A stretch of 64,000 bases of DNA from Pseudomonas sp. LS1212 (GTDB taxonomy: Bacteria > Pseudomonadota > Gammaproteobacteria > Pseudomonadales > Pseudomonadaceae). The position numbers were made by a program, and so were the translations under genes. The notes beneath the pieces were generated by a model. That model was not told where the DNA came from. It worked only from the letters and a program-made list of their open reading frames with translations, and did no database searches. Where the stretch lies: NCBI RefSeq assembly GCF_024741815.1, contig NZ_CP102951.1, positions 1,498,501 through 1,562,500 on the forward strand, read 5' to 3'. Shown here in pieces: positions 47,423 to 58,944 of the stretch; position 1 is the stretch's first letter; each line of letters begins with the position of its first letter.

Positions 47423-48885
47423 TGAGTTCGTTATACATCGCAGGTGCGTGGCAAGAGGGCCAGGGCGAGCCACTCGAATCGCTCAACCCGGTCACTCAGC
47501 AGGTGATCTGGAATGGCAAGGGTGCTTCTGCCGCCCAGGTCGATAGCGCCGTCAAGGCCGCTCGCGAGGCATTTCCAGCCTGGGCGACGCGTCCGCTCGA
47601 AGAGCGCATTGCCATCCTTGAAGCCTTCGCCGCGAGCCTCAAGGCCAATGCCGACGAACTCGCCCACTGCATCGGCGAGGAGACCGGCAAGCCGCTCTGG
47701 GAATCTGCAACCGAAGTGACCAGCATGGTCAACAAGATTGCCATCTCGGTGCAGAGCTACCGCGAACGTACCGGTGAAAAGAGCGGCCCTCTGGCTGATG
47801 CCACCGCTGTACTGCGGCACAAGCCGCACGGGGTCGTGGCAGTGTTCGGCCCGTACAATTTTCCTGGCCACCTGCCCAATGGTCACATCGTGCCGGCATT
47901 GCTGGCCGGTAACAGCGTGCTGTTCAAACCCAGCGAGCTGACACCGAAAGTCGCTGAGCTGACGGTCAAGTGCTGGATCGAGGCCGGCCTGCCGGCCGGT
48001 GTGTTGAACCTGCTGCAAGGCGCGCGGGAAACCGGCATCGCCCTGGCCGGCCATCCGGGGATCGACGGGCTGTTCTTCACCGGCTCCAGCCGTACCGGCA
48101 ACCTGCTGCATCAACAATTCGCCGGCCGCCCGGACAAGATCCTGGCGCTGGAGATGGGCGGCAACAACCCGCTGGTGGTCGATCAGGTCGCCGACCTCGA
48201 TGCCGCCGTCTACACCATCATTCAGTCGGCTTTCATCTCGGCCGGCCAGCGTTGCACCTGCGCGCGTCGCCTGTTGGTGCCGCAGGGCGCCTGGGGTGAT
48301 TCACTGCTGGCGCGTCTGGTCGAAGTGGCCAAGAGCATTGAGGTCGGTGCATTCGACCAGCAGCCGGCGCCGTTCATGGGCTCGGTGGTTTCGCTCGGCG
48401 CGGCCAAGGCCCTGCTCGATGCCCAGGCGCAAATGCTTGCCAATGGCGGTGCGGCCCTGCTGGAAATGACCCAGCCACAGCCAAAGGCGGCCTTGCTGAC
48501 GCCGGGCATCGTCGACGTAACAGCAGTGGCCGAGCGGTCGGACGAGGAGCTGTTCGGGCCATTGCTGCAGGTGATTCGATATGCCGACTTCGATGCGGCC
48601 ATCGCCGAAGCCAACAACACGCAGTACGGCCTTGCCGCCGGACTGTTGTCCGACTCTGAGGCGCGTTACCAACAATTCTGGCTGCAAAGCCGGGCCGGTA
48701 TCGTCAACTGGAACAAACAGCTGACAGGCGCAGCCAGCAGTGCGCCGTTCGGTGGCGTCGGCGCCAGCGGCAACCACCGCGCCAGCGCCTATTACGCGGC
48801 TGATTATTGTGCTTACCCGGTTGCCTCGCTGGAAACCGCCAGCCTGAGCCTGCCTGCAACCCTGACCCCAGGCGTAAGGCTTTGA
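47422..48885 (+). CDS. aruD: Succinylglutamate-semialdehyde dehydrogenase AruD
   Basis: This 487-residue NAD-dependent dehydrogenase oxidises N-succinylglutamate semialdehyde to succinylglutamate. The aldehyde dehydrogenase fold shows FGPYNFPGHLPNGHIVPALL, the general-base Glu in LEMGGNNPLVV, and the catalytic Cys in SAGQRCTCARRLL. The length is usual for AstD. Confidence 0.95.
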   Translation: MSSLYIAGAWQEGQGEPLESLNPVTQQVIWNGKGASAAQVDSAVKAAREAFPAWATRPLEERIAILEAFAASLKANADELAHCIGEETGKPLWESATEVTSMVNKIAISVQSYRERTGEKSGPLADATAVLRHKPHGVVAVFGPYNFPGHLPNGHIVPALLAGNSVLFKPSELTPKVAELTVKCWIEAGLPAGVLNLLQGARETGIALAGHPGIDGLFFTGSSRTGNLLHQQFAGRPDKILALEMGGNNPLVVDQVADLDAAVYTIIQSAFISAGQRCTCARRLLVPQGAWGDSLLARLVEVAKSIEVGAFDQQPAPFMGSVVSLGAAKALLDAQAQMLANGGAALLEMTQPQPKAALLTPGIVDVTAVAERSDEELFGPLLQVIRYADFDAAIAEANNTQYGLAAGLLSDSEARYQQFWLQSRAGIVNWNKQLTGAASSAPFGGVGASGNHRASAYYAADYCAYPVASLETASLSLPATLTPGVRL

Positions 48886-48921
48886 GCCTTCCTATAACAA
48901 CAGGTCCACGGAGCCGTGCCG

Positions 48922-50271
48922 ATGAAATCGTTTGAAGTCAATTTTGATGGCCTCGTAGGGCTGACCCACAACTACGGCGGATTGTCCTTCGGCAACGTTG
49001 CCTCGCAGAGCAGCAGCCAGCAGTCGTCCAACCCGCGTGAAGCGGCGCGTCAGGGCCTGGCGAAAATGAAGGCGCTGATGGAGATGGGCTTCCAGCAAGG
49101 CGTGCTCGCCCCCCAGGAGCGTCCGGATGTAGCGGGCCTGCGCAGGCTCGGCTTCGCTGGTACCGACGCTCAGGTGATCGAGCAGGCGGCCAGGCAGGCG
49201 ATGCCGTTGCTGGTTGCCAGTTGCTCTGCGTCGAGCATGTGGGTGGCCAACGCCGCCACCGTCAGTCCGAGTGCCGATACAGCCGACGGGCGGGTGCATT
49301 TCACGGCGGCCAACCTCAACTGCAAATACCACCGCAGCATCGAGCACCCGACCACCAGTCGCGTGCTGGGGGCGATGTTTGCCGACCAGAAGCACTTCGC
49401 TCACCATGCCGCACTGCCGGCGGTGGCGCAGTTCGGTGACGAAGGCGCAGCCAACCACACGCGTTTCTGTCGCCGATACGGCGAAGCGGGCGTCGAGTTC
49501 TTCGTGTACGGTCGCAGTGCGTTCGACAGCCGCTATCCCGCGCCGCAGAAATACCCGGCCCGGCAGACCCTCGAAGCCTCCCAGGCCGTTGCCCGGTTGC
49601 ATGGCTTGAGCGAAGAGGGCGTGGTCTTCGCCCAGCAGAACCCGGCCGTCATCGATCAGGGCGTATTCCATAACGACGTTATCGCGGTCGGTAATGGTGA
49701 GGTGCTGTTCTACCACGAGGATGCCTTTCTCGACACCGAGGCAATGCTCGCCGAACTGCAGGCTAAACTGGCTAAACGCGGTGGCACGTTCAAGGCCATC
49801 TGCGTGCCTCGGGCTGAAGTGACGGTCGAAGACGCCGTGCGTTCATACCTGTTCAACAGCCAACTGCTCTCGCGCGCCGACGGCAAGATGCTGCTGATCG
49901 TCCCGGAAGAGTGCCGTGGCAACGAGCGGGTCTGGAACTTCCTGCAGCGTTTGACCGCCCAGAACGATGCGGTTGCCGAGGTCAAGGTCTTCGACCTGAA
50001 GCAGAGCATGCAGAATGGTGGTGGTCCGGCTTGCCTGCGTTTGCGCGTGGCACTCAATCAAACGGAACTGGCGGCCGTCAATCCAGGGGTTATCATGACG
50101 GCGCCGTTGTATGACACGCTGACCCAATGGGTCGACAAGCACTACCGCGACCGTCTGGCCGAGGCTGACCTGGCCGACCCGCAATTGCTGCTTGAGTGCC
50201 GCGCGGCATTGGATGAACTGACCCAGATCCTTAAACTGGGTTCGGTGTATCCATTCCAACTCCAACCTTGA
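48922..50271 (+). CDS. aruB: N-succinylarginine dihydrolase AruB
   Basis: This 449-residue enzyme of the amidinotransferase fold hydrolyses succinylarginine to succinylornithine, ammonia and CO2. The N terminus KSFEVNFDGLVGLTHNYGGL, the HNDVIAVGNGEVLFYHEDAF segment with catalytic His, and the C-terminal cysteine stretch GGGPACLRLRVALN are present. The ATG at 48922 has GGAG at 8 nt; the GTG 6 nt upstream is less suitable. Confidence 0.94.
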   Translation: MKSFEVNFDGLVGLTHNYGGLSFGNVASQSSSQQSSNPREAARQGLAKMKALMEMGFQQGVLAPQERPDVAGLRRLGFAGTDAQVIEQAARQAMPLLVASCSASSMWVANAATVSPSADTADGRVHFTAANLNCKYHRSIEHPTTSRVLGAMFADQKHFAHHAALPAVAQFGDEGAANHTRFCRRYGEAGVEFFVYGRSAFDSRYPAPQKYPARQTLEASQAVARLHGLSEEGVVFAQQNPAVIDQGVFHNDVIAVGNGEVLFYHEDAFLDTEAMLAELQAKLAKRGGTFKAICVPRAEVTVEDAVRSYLFNSQLLSRADGKMLLIVPEECRGNERVWNFLQRLTAQNDAVAEVKVFDLKQSMQNGGGPACLRLRVALNQTELAAVNPGVIMTAPLYDTLTQWVDKHYRDRLAEADLADPQLLLECRAALDELTQILKLGSVYPFQLQP

Positions 50272-50284
50272 AAGAGAATTCGAC

Positions 50285-50566
50285 ATGTCCGACGCCCTGC
50301 AGCTGATCCTTGAAGACACCGACGGCACTCAGCTGGAAACCTCCTGCACGCGCTTTGCCGTGGTCTGGCAAGGCAAGGAAGTGTGGATCCAGCAGGATGG
50401 CCGTGGCCAGCTGCTGATCGGCGTCGACGTCGAAGAAGACGACGCCGAATATGCCAACCTGCTGTTGCGTCCGTTGGCAACCAATCTGGTCAGCCTGCAA
50501 CTGGAAATGGAGCCGGCCGACGCTGGCGATGATGACCACGTCCACGGTCCTGACTGCAAACACTAA
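50285..50566 (+). CDS. Conserved small protein of the aru operon, His/Cys C-terminal tail
   Basis: This 93-residue protein lies tightly between aruB and aruE, 13 and 12 bp from each, so it is co-transcribed with the arginine pathway. It has a beta-rich body (LQLILEDTDGTQLETSCTRF at about 5-24) and ends DDDHVHGPDCKH, whose two or three histidines and a cysteine could bind metal. A similar small gene occupies this place in other Pseudomonas. No biochemical function is known to me. Confidence 0.75.
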   Translation: MSDALQLILEDTDGTQLETSCTRFAVVWQGKEVWIQQDGRGQLLIGVDVEEDDAEYANLLLRPLATNLVSLQLEMEPADAGDDDHVHGPDCKH

Positions 50567-50578
50567 GGATGTAAGCCT

Positions 50579-51589
50579 ATGCTCGCCCTCGGCAAGTTGC
50601 TCGAACTGACCCTCGCCGGTCGTGAACCGGCGGAGAAGACTCAGCTGACTGTCGACGGCGTGCGTATGCGCTGGCTCGGCGAAGGGGCGCTGGAAGTGCG
50701 CCCGCCAGACGCGCGGGACACCGGCATGGACTTGCTGTTGTCGGCCGGTATCCACGGCAATGAAACGGCGCCCATCGAATTGCTCGATGAGTTGCTGCGC
50801 GGCATTGCCCGCGGTGAAATCAAGCCGCGTGTTCGCATCCTGTTCCTGTTCGGCAACCCCGAAGCCATCCGCAAGGGCGAGCGCTACATCGAGCAGGACG
50901 TCAACCGACTGTTCAACGGTCGCCATGAGCTGTCCAGTGGTACCGAGGCGCTGCGTGCCTGCGAGCTCGAGCGCCTGGCCACGACCTTCTTCAGCGTGCC
51001 CGACCGCACCCGCTTGCACTACGACCTGCACACCGCGATTCGCGGCTCGAAGATCGAGCAATTCGCCCTTTATCCGTTCAAGGAAGGTCGCCGTCATTCG
51101 CGTACCGAACTTGCGCGCTTGCATAATGCCGGGATGGATGCGGTCTTGCTGCAAAGCAAGACGTCGATCACCTTTACCGCGTATACCTATGAAAAGCTCG
51201 ATGCCGAGGCCTTTACCCTGGAATTGGGCAAGGCGCGGCCGTTCGGGCAAAACCAGCAGGTCAATCTCGAACGGCTCGAGGCTGGCTTGAAGCACATCAT
51301 CGAAGGCACCGAGCCGCCATTGGACAGCACGGCGCTCGATGGTTTGCAGGTGTTCAGCGTGGCCCGGGAAATCATCAAGCACAGTGATGCTTTCCGGTTG
51401 TATCTGCCGGCGGATATCGAGAACTTTGCGGAATTGTCCAAGGGCTATCTGCTTGCCGAAGACCTGGCCGATACGCGTTGGACGGTTGAGGAGGAGGGGG
51501 CGCGTATTATCTTCCCCAATCCCAAGGTCAAGAATGGCTTGCGCGCGGGGATTCTGATTGTGCCAGCTACGCCTGATAGCCTGACGTAG
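50579..51589 (+). CDS. aruE: Succinylglutamate desuccinylase AruE (AstE)
   Basis: This 336-residue zinc hydrolase of the M14/aspartoacylase group splits succinylglutamate to succinate and glutamate, the last step of the pathway. Zinc ligands are in GIHGNETAP (His and Glu, about 59-67) and DLHTAIRG (His, about 151), with the catalytic Glu in FTLELGKARPFG. It starts with ATG after a weak GGATGT site. The 3' end is convergent with the M91 protein gene. Confidence 0.94.
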   Translation: MLALGKLLELTLAGREPAEKTQLTVDGVRMRWLGEGALEVRPPDARDTGMDLLLSAGIHGNETAPIELLDELLRGIARGEIKPRVRILFLFGNPEAIRKGERYIEQDVNRLFNGRHELSSGTEALRACELERLATTFFSVPDRTRLHYDLHTAIRGSKIEQFALYPFKEGRRHSRTELARLHNAGMDAVLLQSKTSITFTAYTYEKLDAEAFTLELGKARPFGQNQQVNLERLEAGLKHIIEGTEPPLDSTALDGLQVFSVAREIIKHSDAFRLYLPADIENFAELSKGYLLAEDLADTRWTVEEEGARIIFPNPKVKNGLRAGILIVPATPDSLT

Positions 51590-51601
51590 CCGGAATTTCA
51601 C

Positions 51602-52888
51602 TCAGGTGTAACTCAAGCGCAGCGGCAAGCCCAGTTCCTGGCGCAGTGCATTCTCGCTGAATGGCGCCGGGTTGGTGTCGGTCGGCGGTGTCAGCGGGTC
51701 GTTGTCAAAATCGAATGGCGGCTCACCCGTCGGCAGGCCGATCACTTGATTTTCGTGGTTTTGAAGCACAGTGCCGTTGACGTGGTTCCAGGCATGGCAG
51801 AGTTCGTGGTGCATGATCACTACCGGTGGGAGGTTGGGTCGTTCTGCCAATGGATTGTAAAGGATGACTGCGGCTTTGGTCGGCGTGCCGTGCTTGCCAT
51901 CGCGGATGTGTGGGTCACCCTCGCTCCGCTCAGGGATAAAATGCACGTTGTCGGTGATGCCTGACTCCTTGATCAGGATTTTTGCGCCGGAGTCGTCCAG
52001 AGATTTGAGCAGCGGGTAGGCAGTCGCAGTGGTCCTGAGCAAGCGAAGAATATCTTCCACGTGGGTTTTGAACGTATCGCTGCCTTGAATGCTCAAGGCG
52101 CGGGTGCCGACATCGTTACCCTGCAGGACATGCAGCTGGGGCAGATGTTTTACCACAACAGGCGGAGACACGAAGGCGGCCCGCGCAGGGGGCAGTTGAT
52201 TTGAATCTACATTGTCATCTTCATTGGCGCCAATGACCTGGCTCTTATCGGTGTCTAGGAAGAAAACGTCCTTGCCCGGGCCGGCAATGATCAGGTTCTC
52301 CCCGCTCACCGCTTCGACATCGCCATGGCCAGCGCCGATGATCAAGGTGTCATCACCTTCGCCGGCTTGCAGGAAGTTCTGCTCGGCAGCGCTGTAAATG
52401 AAGTCGTCACCACTGCCGCCGTGAATGATCGCACGCTGTTGGCCGGTTGCCAGTATTCGGTCGTTGCCAGGGCCTGTGTCTACCCAGGTTGAGCCATGGG
52501 TCAAGCGCAACGAATCGTTGCCTGGGCCGCTCAGTACTGTCGAAGGTGTGCTTTCGATGTTGATGGTGTCATCCCCTGGCCCCGTATCGACGATAACCGG
52601 GTTGCTCAGGGCTGATTCAATACGCACGGTGTCGTTACCGGCCCCGGTACTGATTGCCAGCACTTCATCGGGAAGCAGGGTGAACTCATAGATGTGCTGG
52701 CCCATCTGCATCAGGATGCCTGAAGCGCTGCCGTGGATCTGCAGATGGTCGCCGTTGCCCATCGTGATGATAGACAGGCTGCCGCTCTGGCGGCCTATTT
52801 GAAGGCGTGCGTCCCGATAGGGCAGCGGATGATCGGCAGCGCGGGGTTGTTGGGTGCTGGAAACTTTGATAATGCCAGGGTTGATCAT
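51602..52888 (-). CDS. RTX-like repeat protein with M91 (NleD/HopH1-like) metalloprotease domain
   Basis: This 428-residue protein has no signal peptide. Residues 80-210 carry about eight glycine-aspartate units (GAGNDTVRI, GPGDDTINI, GPGNDSLRL, GPGNDRILA, GSGDDFIYS, GEGDDTLII and others) like calcium-binding RTX repeats. Residues 275-428 form a zinc protease domain with HELCH at 361-365 and the ending ENALRQELGLPLRLSY, features of peptidase family M91 (NleD, HopH1, XopG), which are secreted effectors that cut host or target proteins. AGGAG precedes the ATG at 52888. The DNA is visibly less GC-rich than its neighbours, so recent gain is likely. No secretion gene adjoins it and the target is unknown. 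Confidence 0.75.
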   Translation of the reverse strand: MINPGIIKVSSTQQPRAADHPLPYRDARLQIGRQSGSLSIITMGNGDHLQIHGSASGILMQMGQHIYEFTLLPDEVLAISTGAGNDTVRIESALSNPVIVDTGPGDDTINIESTPSTVLSGPGNDSLRLTHGSTWVDTGPGNDRILATGQQRAIIHGGSGDDFIYSAAEQNFLQAGEGDDTLIIGAGHGDVEAVSGENLIIAGPGKDVFFLDTDKSQVIGANEDDNVDSNQLPPARAAFVSPPVVVKHLPQLHVLQGNDVGTRALSIQGSDTFKTHVEDILRLLRTTATAYPLLKSLDDSGAKILIKESGITDNVHFIPERSEGDPHIRDGKHGTPTKAAVILYNPLAERPNLPPVVIMHHELCHAWNHVNGTVLQNHENQVIGLPTGEPPFDFDNDPLTPPTDTNPAPFSENALRQELGLPLRLSYT

Positions 52889-53021
52889 GGTGTTTCTCCT
52901 CGTTGATCGAATAGTTAGCCAAGGGGCTGACGTTCGAAAGATAAGCGGAGAAAAAACCCCGGGGCGGTAGTTAATTAGTGCCCGGCCGGACGTGCTGGCA
53001 TCCGGTCGGGGCAGGTGGGCC

Positions 53022-53528
53022 TCAGACCGCGCGCTTGTGCGGTGTTTCGTTGCGACGCAAGGCACGGACCTTTTGCAGTGTGTCTGCGCAGGTCTTCGCA
53101 GCTTCCGCGCCCTTGTGCACGAAGTGCTCGAAGAAGAACTTCTGGTGCTCTTCACCGGCATGGAAGTGATGTGGTGTCAGTACGACCGAGAACACCGGTA
53201 CTTCGGTTTCCAGCTGGACCTGCATCAAGCCGCTGATCACCGACTGGGCGACGAATTCGTGGCGGTAGATACCGCCATCCACGACCAGGCCTGCAGCGAC
53301 GATACCGGCATAGCGGCCGGTTCTGGCCAACAGCTTGGCGTGCAATGGAATTTCAAAGGCGCCGCCGACTTCGTAAAAATCGATATCGCTTTGCTGGTAA
53401 CCCAGCTTGATCATTTCATCGACGAAGCCTTGACGACTCTGATCGACAATATCCTTGTGCCAGCAGGCCTGGATAAAGGCGATGCGCTCGTTCGGGTGGC
53501 TTTTGCTGTCGATTGCTGTGGGTTGCAT
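53022..53528 (-). CDS. ribH2: 6,7-dimethyl-8-ribityllumazine synthase, type II (RibH2)
   Basis: This 168-residue enzyme joins 5-amino-6-ribitylaminouracil and 3,4-dihydroxybutanone phosphate to give the riboflavin precursor lumazine. It is closest to type II (decameric) synthases such as Brucella RibH2: GGAFEIPLHAKLLART, VVDGGIYRHEFVAQSVISGL and VVLTPHHFHAGEEH with the catalytic histidine. An FMN riboswitch lies upstream on the same strand, so it is switched off by FMN. It is probably a second lumazine synthase in addition to a housekeeping RibH elsewhere. Confidence 0.9.
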   Translation of the reverse strand: MQPTAIDSKSHPNERIAFIQACWHKDIVDQSRQGFVDEMIKLGYQQSDIDFYEVGGAFEIPLHAKLLARTGRYAGIVAAGLVVDGGIYRHEFVAQSVISGLMQVQLETEVPVFSVVLTPHHFHAGEEHQKFFFEHFVHKGAEAAKTCADTLQKVRALRRNETPHKRAV

Positions 53529-53649
53529 CTACGTTGACTCCTGTTTAATAAAAAAACAGGGCATGTGGATCGAATGGGATTCAAGGGTGCGTAAAACGGC
53601 GAAAGCCTTGAGCGACTTGCGGCGGGCACGGCCCTTGGGCGTCAATCCC

Positions 53650-53797
53650 GTTCTCTCTTCATCCGGACTATGACCGTCGGCCCCGGAATCACACCGGGTC
53701 TGCTGACCTTGCAGGGCTTGCCCTTCAAGCGCTCGCGGGCTATGCGCATTGCGCGCAATTACCGCCGGTGGGGAATTGCACCCCGCCCTGAGAACGT
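53650..53797 (-). ncRNA. FMN riboswitch (RFN element)
   Basis: On the minus strand the conserved blocks appear in order: GGCGGGGTGCAATTCCCCAC, CCGGCGGT, AGCCCGCGAGCG, CAGACCCGGTGTGATTCCGG, GGCCGACGGTCATAGTCCGG and ATGAAGAGAGAAC. They fold as the six-helix junction that binds FMN. The expression platform lies between here and ribH2 at 53529-53649; the aptamer is intact. Confidence 0.95.
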
Positions 53798-53979
53798 TAC
53801 CGCCATGTGCTGGCGGCGTAGCTTTTTTACCATATATTTTGCGAATGTGAATAGGTCGCTAACGAAATAGCGTCGATTGAATGCCGTTTCATCCGGCCGC
53901 ACTTGATAAAACTGTGTGCATAACCTCCAAATGGTGGTTTGCAACGTATAAACACACTGTACCGCGGCCTCAGGCCCGA

Positions 53980-53985
53980 TATAAT
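53980..53985 (+). promoter_or_regulatory. Likely -10 element for alaS
   Basis: TATAAT lies 61 bp before the alaS start; no clear -35 is seen 17 bp upstream. Confidence 0.4.
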
Positions 53986-54045
53986 GCGGCCCTTTGCCGT
54001 CGTTTCGTCAATTTGACGCAGGCCGTCGTCTCCGTGGAAGAACCT

Positions 54046-56670
<2,625 letters not shown>

Positions 56671-56678
56671 ATCACTCA

Positions 56679-56707
56679 CCAGGGCCCGTTGTCTAGTAGC
56701 GGGCCTT
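56679..56707 (+). terminator. Weak hairpin after alaS
   Basis: GGGCCCG and CGGGCC pair around an 11-nt loop, but no T run follows directly, so read-through into lysC is likely. Confidence 0.3.
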
Positions 56708-56768
56708 GGCGCTTTTGCATGGTTTGATTGTTTAATGGGCGCCCTTCACGGGCTGAGGCGGCTTTGAA

Positions 56769-58004
56769 ATGGCTTTGATCGTACAGAAATTTGGAGGCAC
56801 CTCCGTCGGCACTGTCGAGCGAATCGAGCAGGTAGCCGACAAGGTTAAGAAATTCCGCGAAGCCGGCGACGACCTGGTGGTTGTGCTGTCAGCCATGAGT
56901 GGCGAAACCAATCGCCTGATCGATCTGGCCAGACAGGTCAACGATCAGCCGGTTCCGCGTGAGCTGGACGTGATTGTTTCCACCGGTGAGCAGGTGACTA
57001 TTGCACTGCTGGCCATGGCGCTGATCAAGCGTGGCGTGCCAGCGGTGTCCTACACCGGCAACCAGGTGCGGATCCTGACGGACAGCGCGCACAACAAGGC
57101 TCGGATTCTGCAGATCGATGACCAGAAGATTCGTGCCGACCTCAAGGCCGGTCGCGTTGTGGTCGTAGCCGGTTTCCAGGGTGTCGACGAACACGGCAAC
57201 ATCACCACCTTGGGTCGCGGTGGTTCCGACACCACTGGCGTGGCGCTGGCCGCTGCGCTCAAGGCTGACGAATGCCAGATCTATACCGATGTCGACGGTG
57301 TCTATACCACTGACCCGCGCGTCGTCTCGCAAGCACAACGTCTGGACAAGATCACTTTTGAAGAGATGCTGGAAATGGCCAGCCTCGGTTCCAAGGTGCT
57401 GCAGATCCGGGCGGTCGAGTTCGCCGGCAAATACAACGTCCCGCTGCGCGTACTGCACAGCTTCCAGGAGGGTCCGGGCACCCTCATTACCATTGATGAA
57501 GAGGAATCCATGGAACAGCCGATCATTTCCGGCATCGCTTTTAACCGCGATGAAGCCAAGCTGACCATCCGTGGCGTGCCAGACACCCCCGGCGTGGCCT
57601 TCAAGATCCTCGGCCCGATCAGTGCCGCGAACATCGAAGTCGACATGATCGTGCAGAACGTCTCGCACGATAACACCACCGACTTCACCTTCACCGTGCA
57701 CCGCAATGACTACACGGCCGCTCAAGCGGTCCTGGAAAACACTGCGCGCGAAATCGGTGCCCGTGAAGTCGTTGGCGATACCAAAATCGCCAAGGTGTCC
57801 ATCGTCGGCGTCGGCATGCGTTCGCACGCCGGTGTTGCCAGCCGCATGTTCGAGGCGCTGGCCAAGGAAAGCATCAATATCCAGATGATCTCGACCTCGG
57901 AAATCAAGGTGTCGGTCGTCATCGAGGAGAAGTACCTGGAGCTGGCGGTGCGTGCACTGCACACCGCTTTCGAACTGGACGCACCTTCCCGCCAGGGCGA
58001 GTGA
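56769..58004 (+). CDS. lysC: Aspartate kinase LysC
   Basis: This 411-residue kinase phosphorylates aspartate, the first step to lysine, threonine and methionine. The N-terminal KFGGTSVGT (about 7-15) and GRGGSDTTGVALAA segments form the ATP/aspartate site; the regulatory part has two ACT domains (FNRDEAKLTIRGVPDTPGVA and VSIVGVGMRSHAGVA) for feedback inhibition. In this lineage the alpha subunit is a single 411-residue product, with an internal start giving a beta form possible near residue 250. Confidence 0.95.
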   Translation: MALIVQKFGGTSVGTVERIEQVADKVKKFREAGDDLVVVLSAMSGETNRLIDLARQVNDQPVPRELDVIVSTGEQVTIALLAMALIKRGVPAVSYTGNQVRILTDSAHNKARILQIDDQKIRADLKAGRVVVVAGFQGVDEHGNITTLGRGGSDTTGVALAAALKADECQIYTDVDGVYTTDPRVVSQAQRLDKITFEEMLEMASLGSKVLQIRAVEFAGKYNVPLRVLHSFQEGPGTLITIDEEESMEQPIISGIAFNRDEAKLTIRGVPDTPGVAFKILGPISAANIEVDMIVQNVSHDNTTDFTFTVHRNDYTAAQAVLENTAREIGAREVVGDTKIAKVSIVGVGMRSHAGVASRMFEALAKESINIQMISTSEIKVSVVIEEKYLELAVRALHTAFELDAPSRQGE

Positions 58005-58017
58005 TGCGTTTGCCTGA

Positions 58018-58050
58018 GGGCGCGGTCTGACCGCGCCCTTTCGTTTTTTT
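58018..58050 (+). terminator. Rho-independent terminator after lysC
   Basis: GGGCGCGGT pairs with its complement around a 4-nt loop, followed by TTTCGTTTTTTT. Confidence 0.8.
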
Positions 58051-58177
58051 GGGCAGGGTGTTCTTTTGCGTACCCTGGTCAATACTTAGGCGTAAGCCTG
58101 TGGCCACCCTGGCTGTAGGCTGATGCCCTTTTTTTGCAGACTGTTATCCCTGAACTCAATCCGGAAGGAGATAGGTA

Positions 58178-58366
58178 ATGCTGATACTGACTCGTCGGTG
58201 CGCAGAAAGCCTGATTATCGGTGATGGAGAAATCACTGTGACCGTGCTCGGCGTCAAAGGCAATCAAGTGCGAATCGGTGTGAATGCCCCCAAAGAAGTG
58301 GCCGTACACCGTGAGGAAATCTACCTGCGCATCAAGAAAGAGAAGGACCAGGAACCAAGTAACTAA
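58178..58366 (+). CDS. rsmA: Post-transcriptional regulator RsmA (CsrA)
   Basis: This 62-residue RNA-binding protein acts as a dimer that binds GGA loops in mRNA leaders and represses translation; it is titrated by RsmY/RsmZ RNAs under Gac control. The whole CsrA fold is present: LILTRRCAESLIIGDGEITV with the binding Arg, and APKEVAVHREEIY. A strong site GGAAGGAGATAG precedes the ATG. It lies about 170 bp after lysC, as in other Pseudomonas, and has its own likely promoter in that gap. Confidence 0.96.
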   Translation: MLILTRRCAESLIIGDGEITVTVLGVKGNQVRIGVNAPKEVAVHREEIYLRIKKEKDQEPSN

Positions 58367-58438
58367 TTTTTATCGATTTTTTTTGAAATTTTAGTTTGCA
58401 AACGGGGAAAAGGCTGGTTATTATACGCCCCGTGTTGC

Positions 58439-58529
58439 GGAGAGGTGGCCGAGTGGCCGAAGGCGCTCCCCTGCTAAGGGAGTACACCTCAAAAGGGTGT
58501 CGGGGGTTCGAATCCCCCCTTCTCCGCCA
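58439..58529 (+). tRNA. tRNA-Ser (GCT)
   Basis: A full cloverleaf with a long variable arm and encoded CCA; the acceptor GGAGAGG pairs with CTTCTCC, and the anticodon GCT is in the loop CTGCTAA. A -10-like TATTAT lies at 58419-58424 with TTTGCA 18 bp upstream. Confidence 0.97.
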
Positions 58530-58594
58530 TTATTTGTGTAGGGCGTTGTAATCTGGCTTCTTCGGTAAGTTGTTGAAACTAAACGAAAAAGTGG

Positions 58595-58622
58595 TTGGCA
58601 AAGAGATTTAACGATCTATAAT
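58595..58622 (+). promoter_or_regulatory. Promoter of the tRNA-Arg cluster
   Basis: TTGGCA and TATAAT are spaced by 16 bp; the -10 ends 14 bp before the first tRNA-Arg gene. Confidence 0.65.
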
Positions 58623-58636
58623 GCGCAGCAACAAAT

Positions 58637-58713
58637 GCACTCGTAGCTCAGCTGGATAGAGTACTCGGCTACGAACCGAGCGGTCACAGGTTCGAATCCT
58701 GTCGAGTGCACCA
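58637..58713 (+). tRNA. tRNA-Arg (ACG), copy 1
   Basis: A 77-nt cloverleaf with encoded CCA; acceptor GCACTCG pairs with CGAGTGC, anticodon ACG in CTACGAA. First of three identical genes. Confidence 0.97.
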
Positions 58714-58790
58714 TTTAAGAAGTTGTTTTTCGCAAGGAAAGTAACTTCGGCTTCAGCCAGTGGTGATCTGGTTTATCAAGTACCAACCCT

Positions 58791-58867
58791 GCACTCGTAG
58801 CTCAGCTGGATAGAGTACTCGGCTACGAACCGAGCGGTCACAGGTTCGAATCCTGTCGAGTGCACCA
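58791..58867 (+). tRNA. tRNA-Arg (ACG), copy 2
   Basis: Identical in sequence to the first copy, including CCA. Confidence 0.97.
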
Positions 58868-58944
58868 TTTAAGAAGTTGTTTTTCGAAAGGAAAGTAACT
58901 TCGGCTTCAACCAGTGGTGATCTGGTTTATCAAGTACCAACCCT

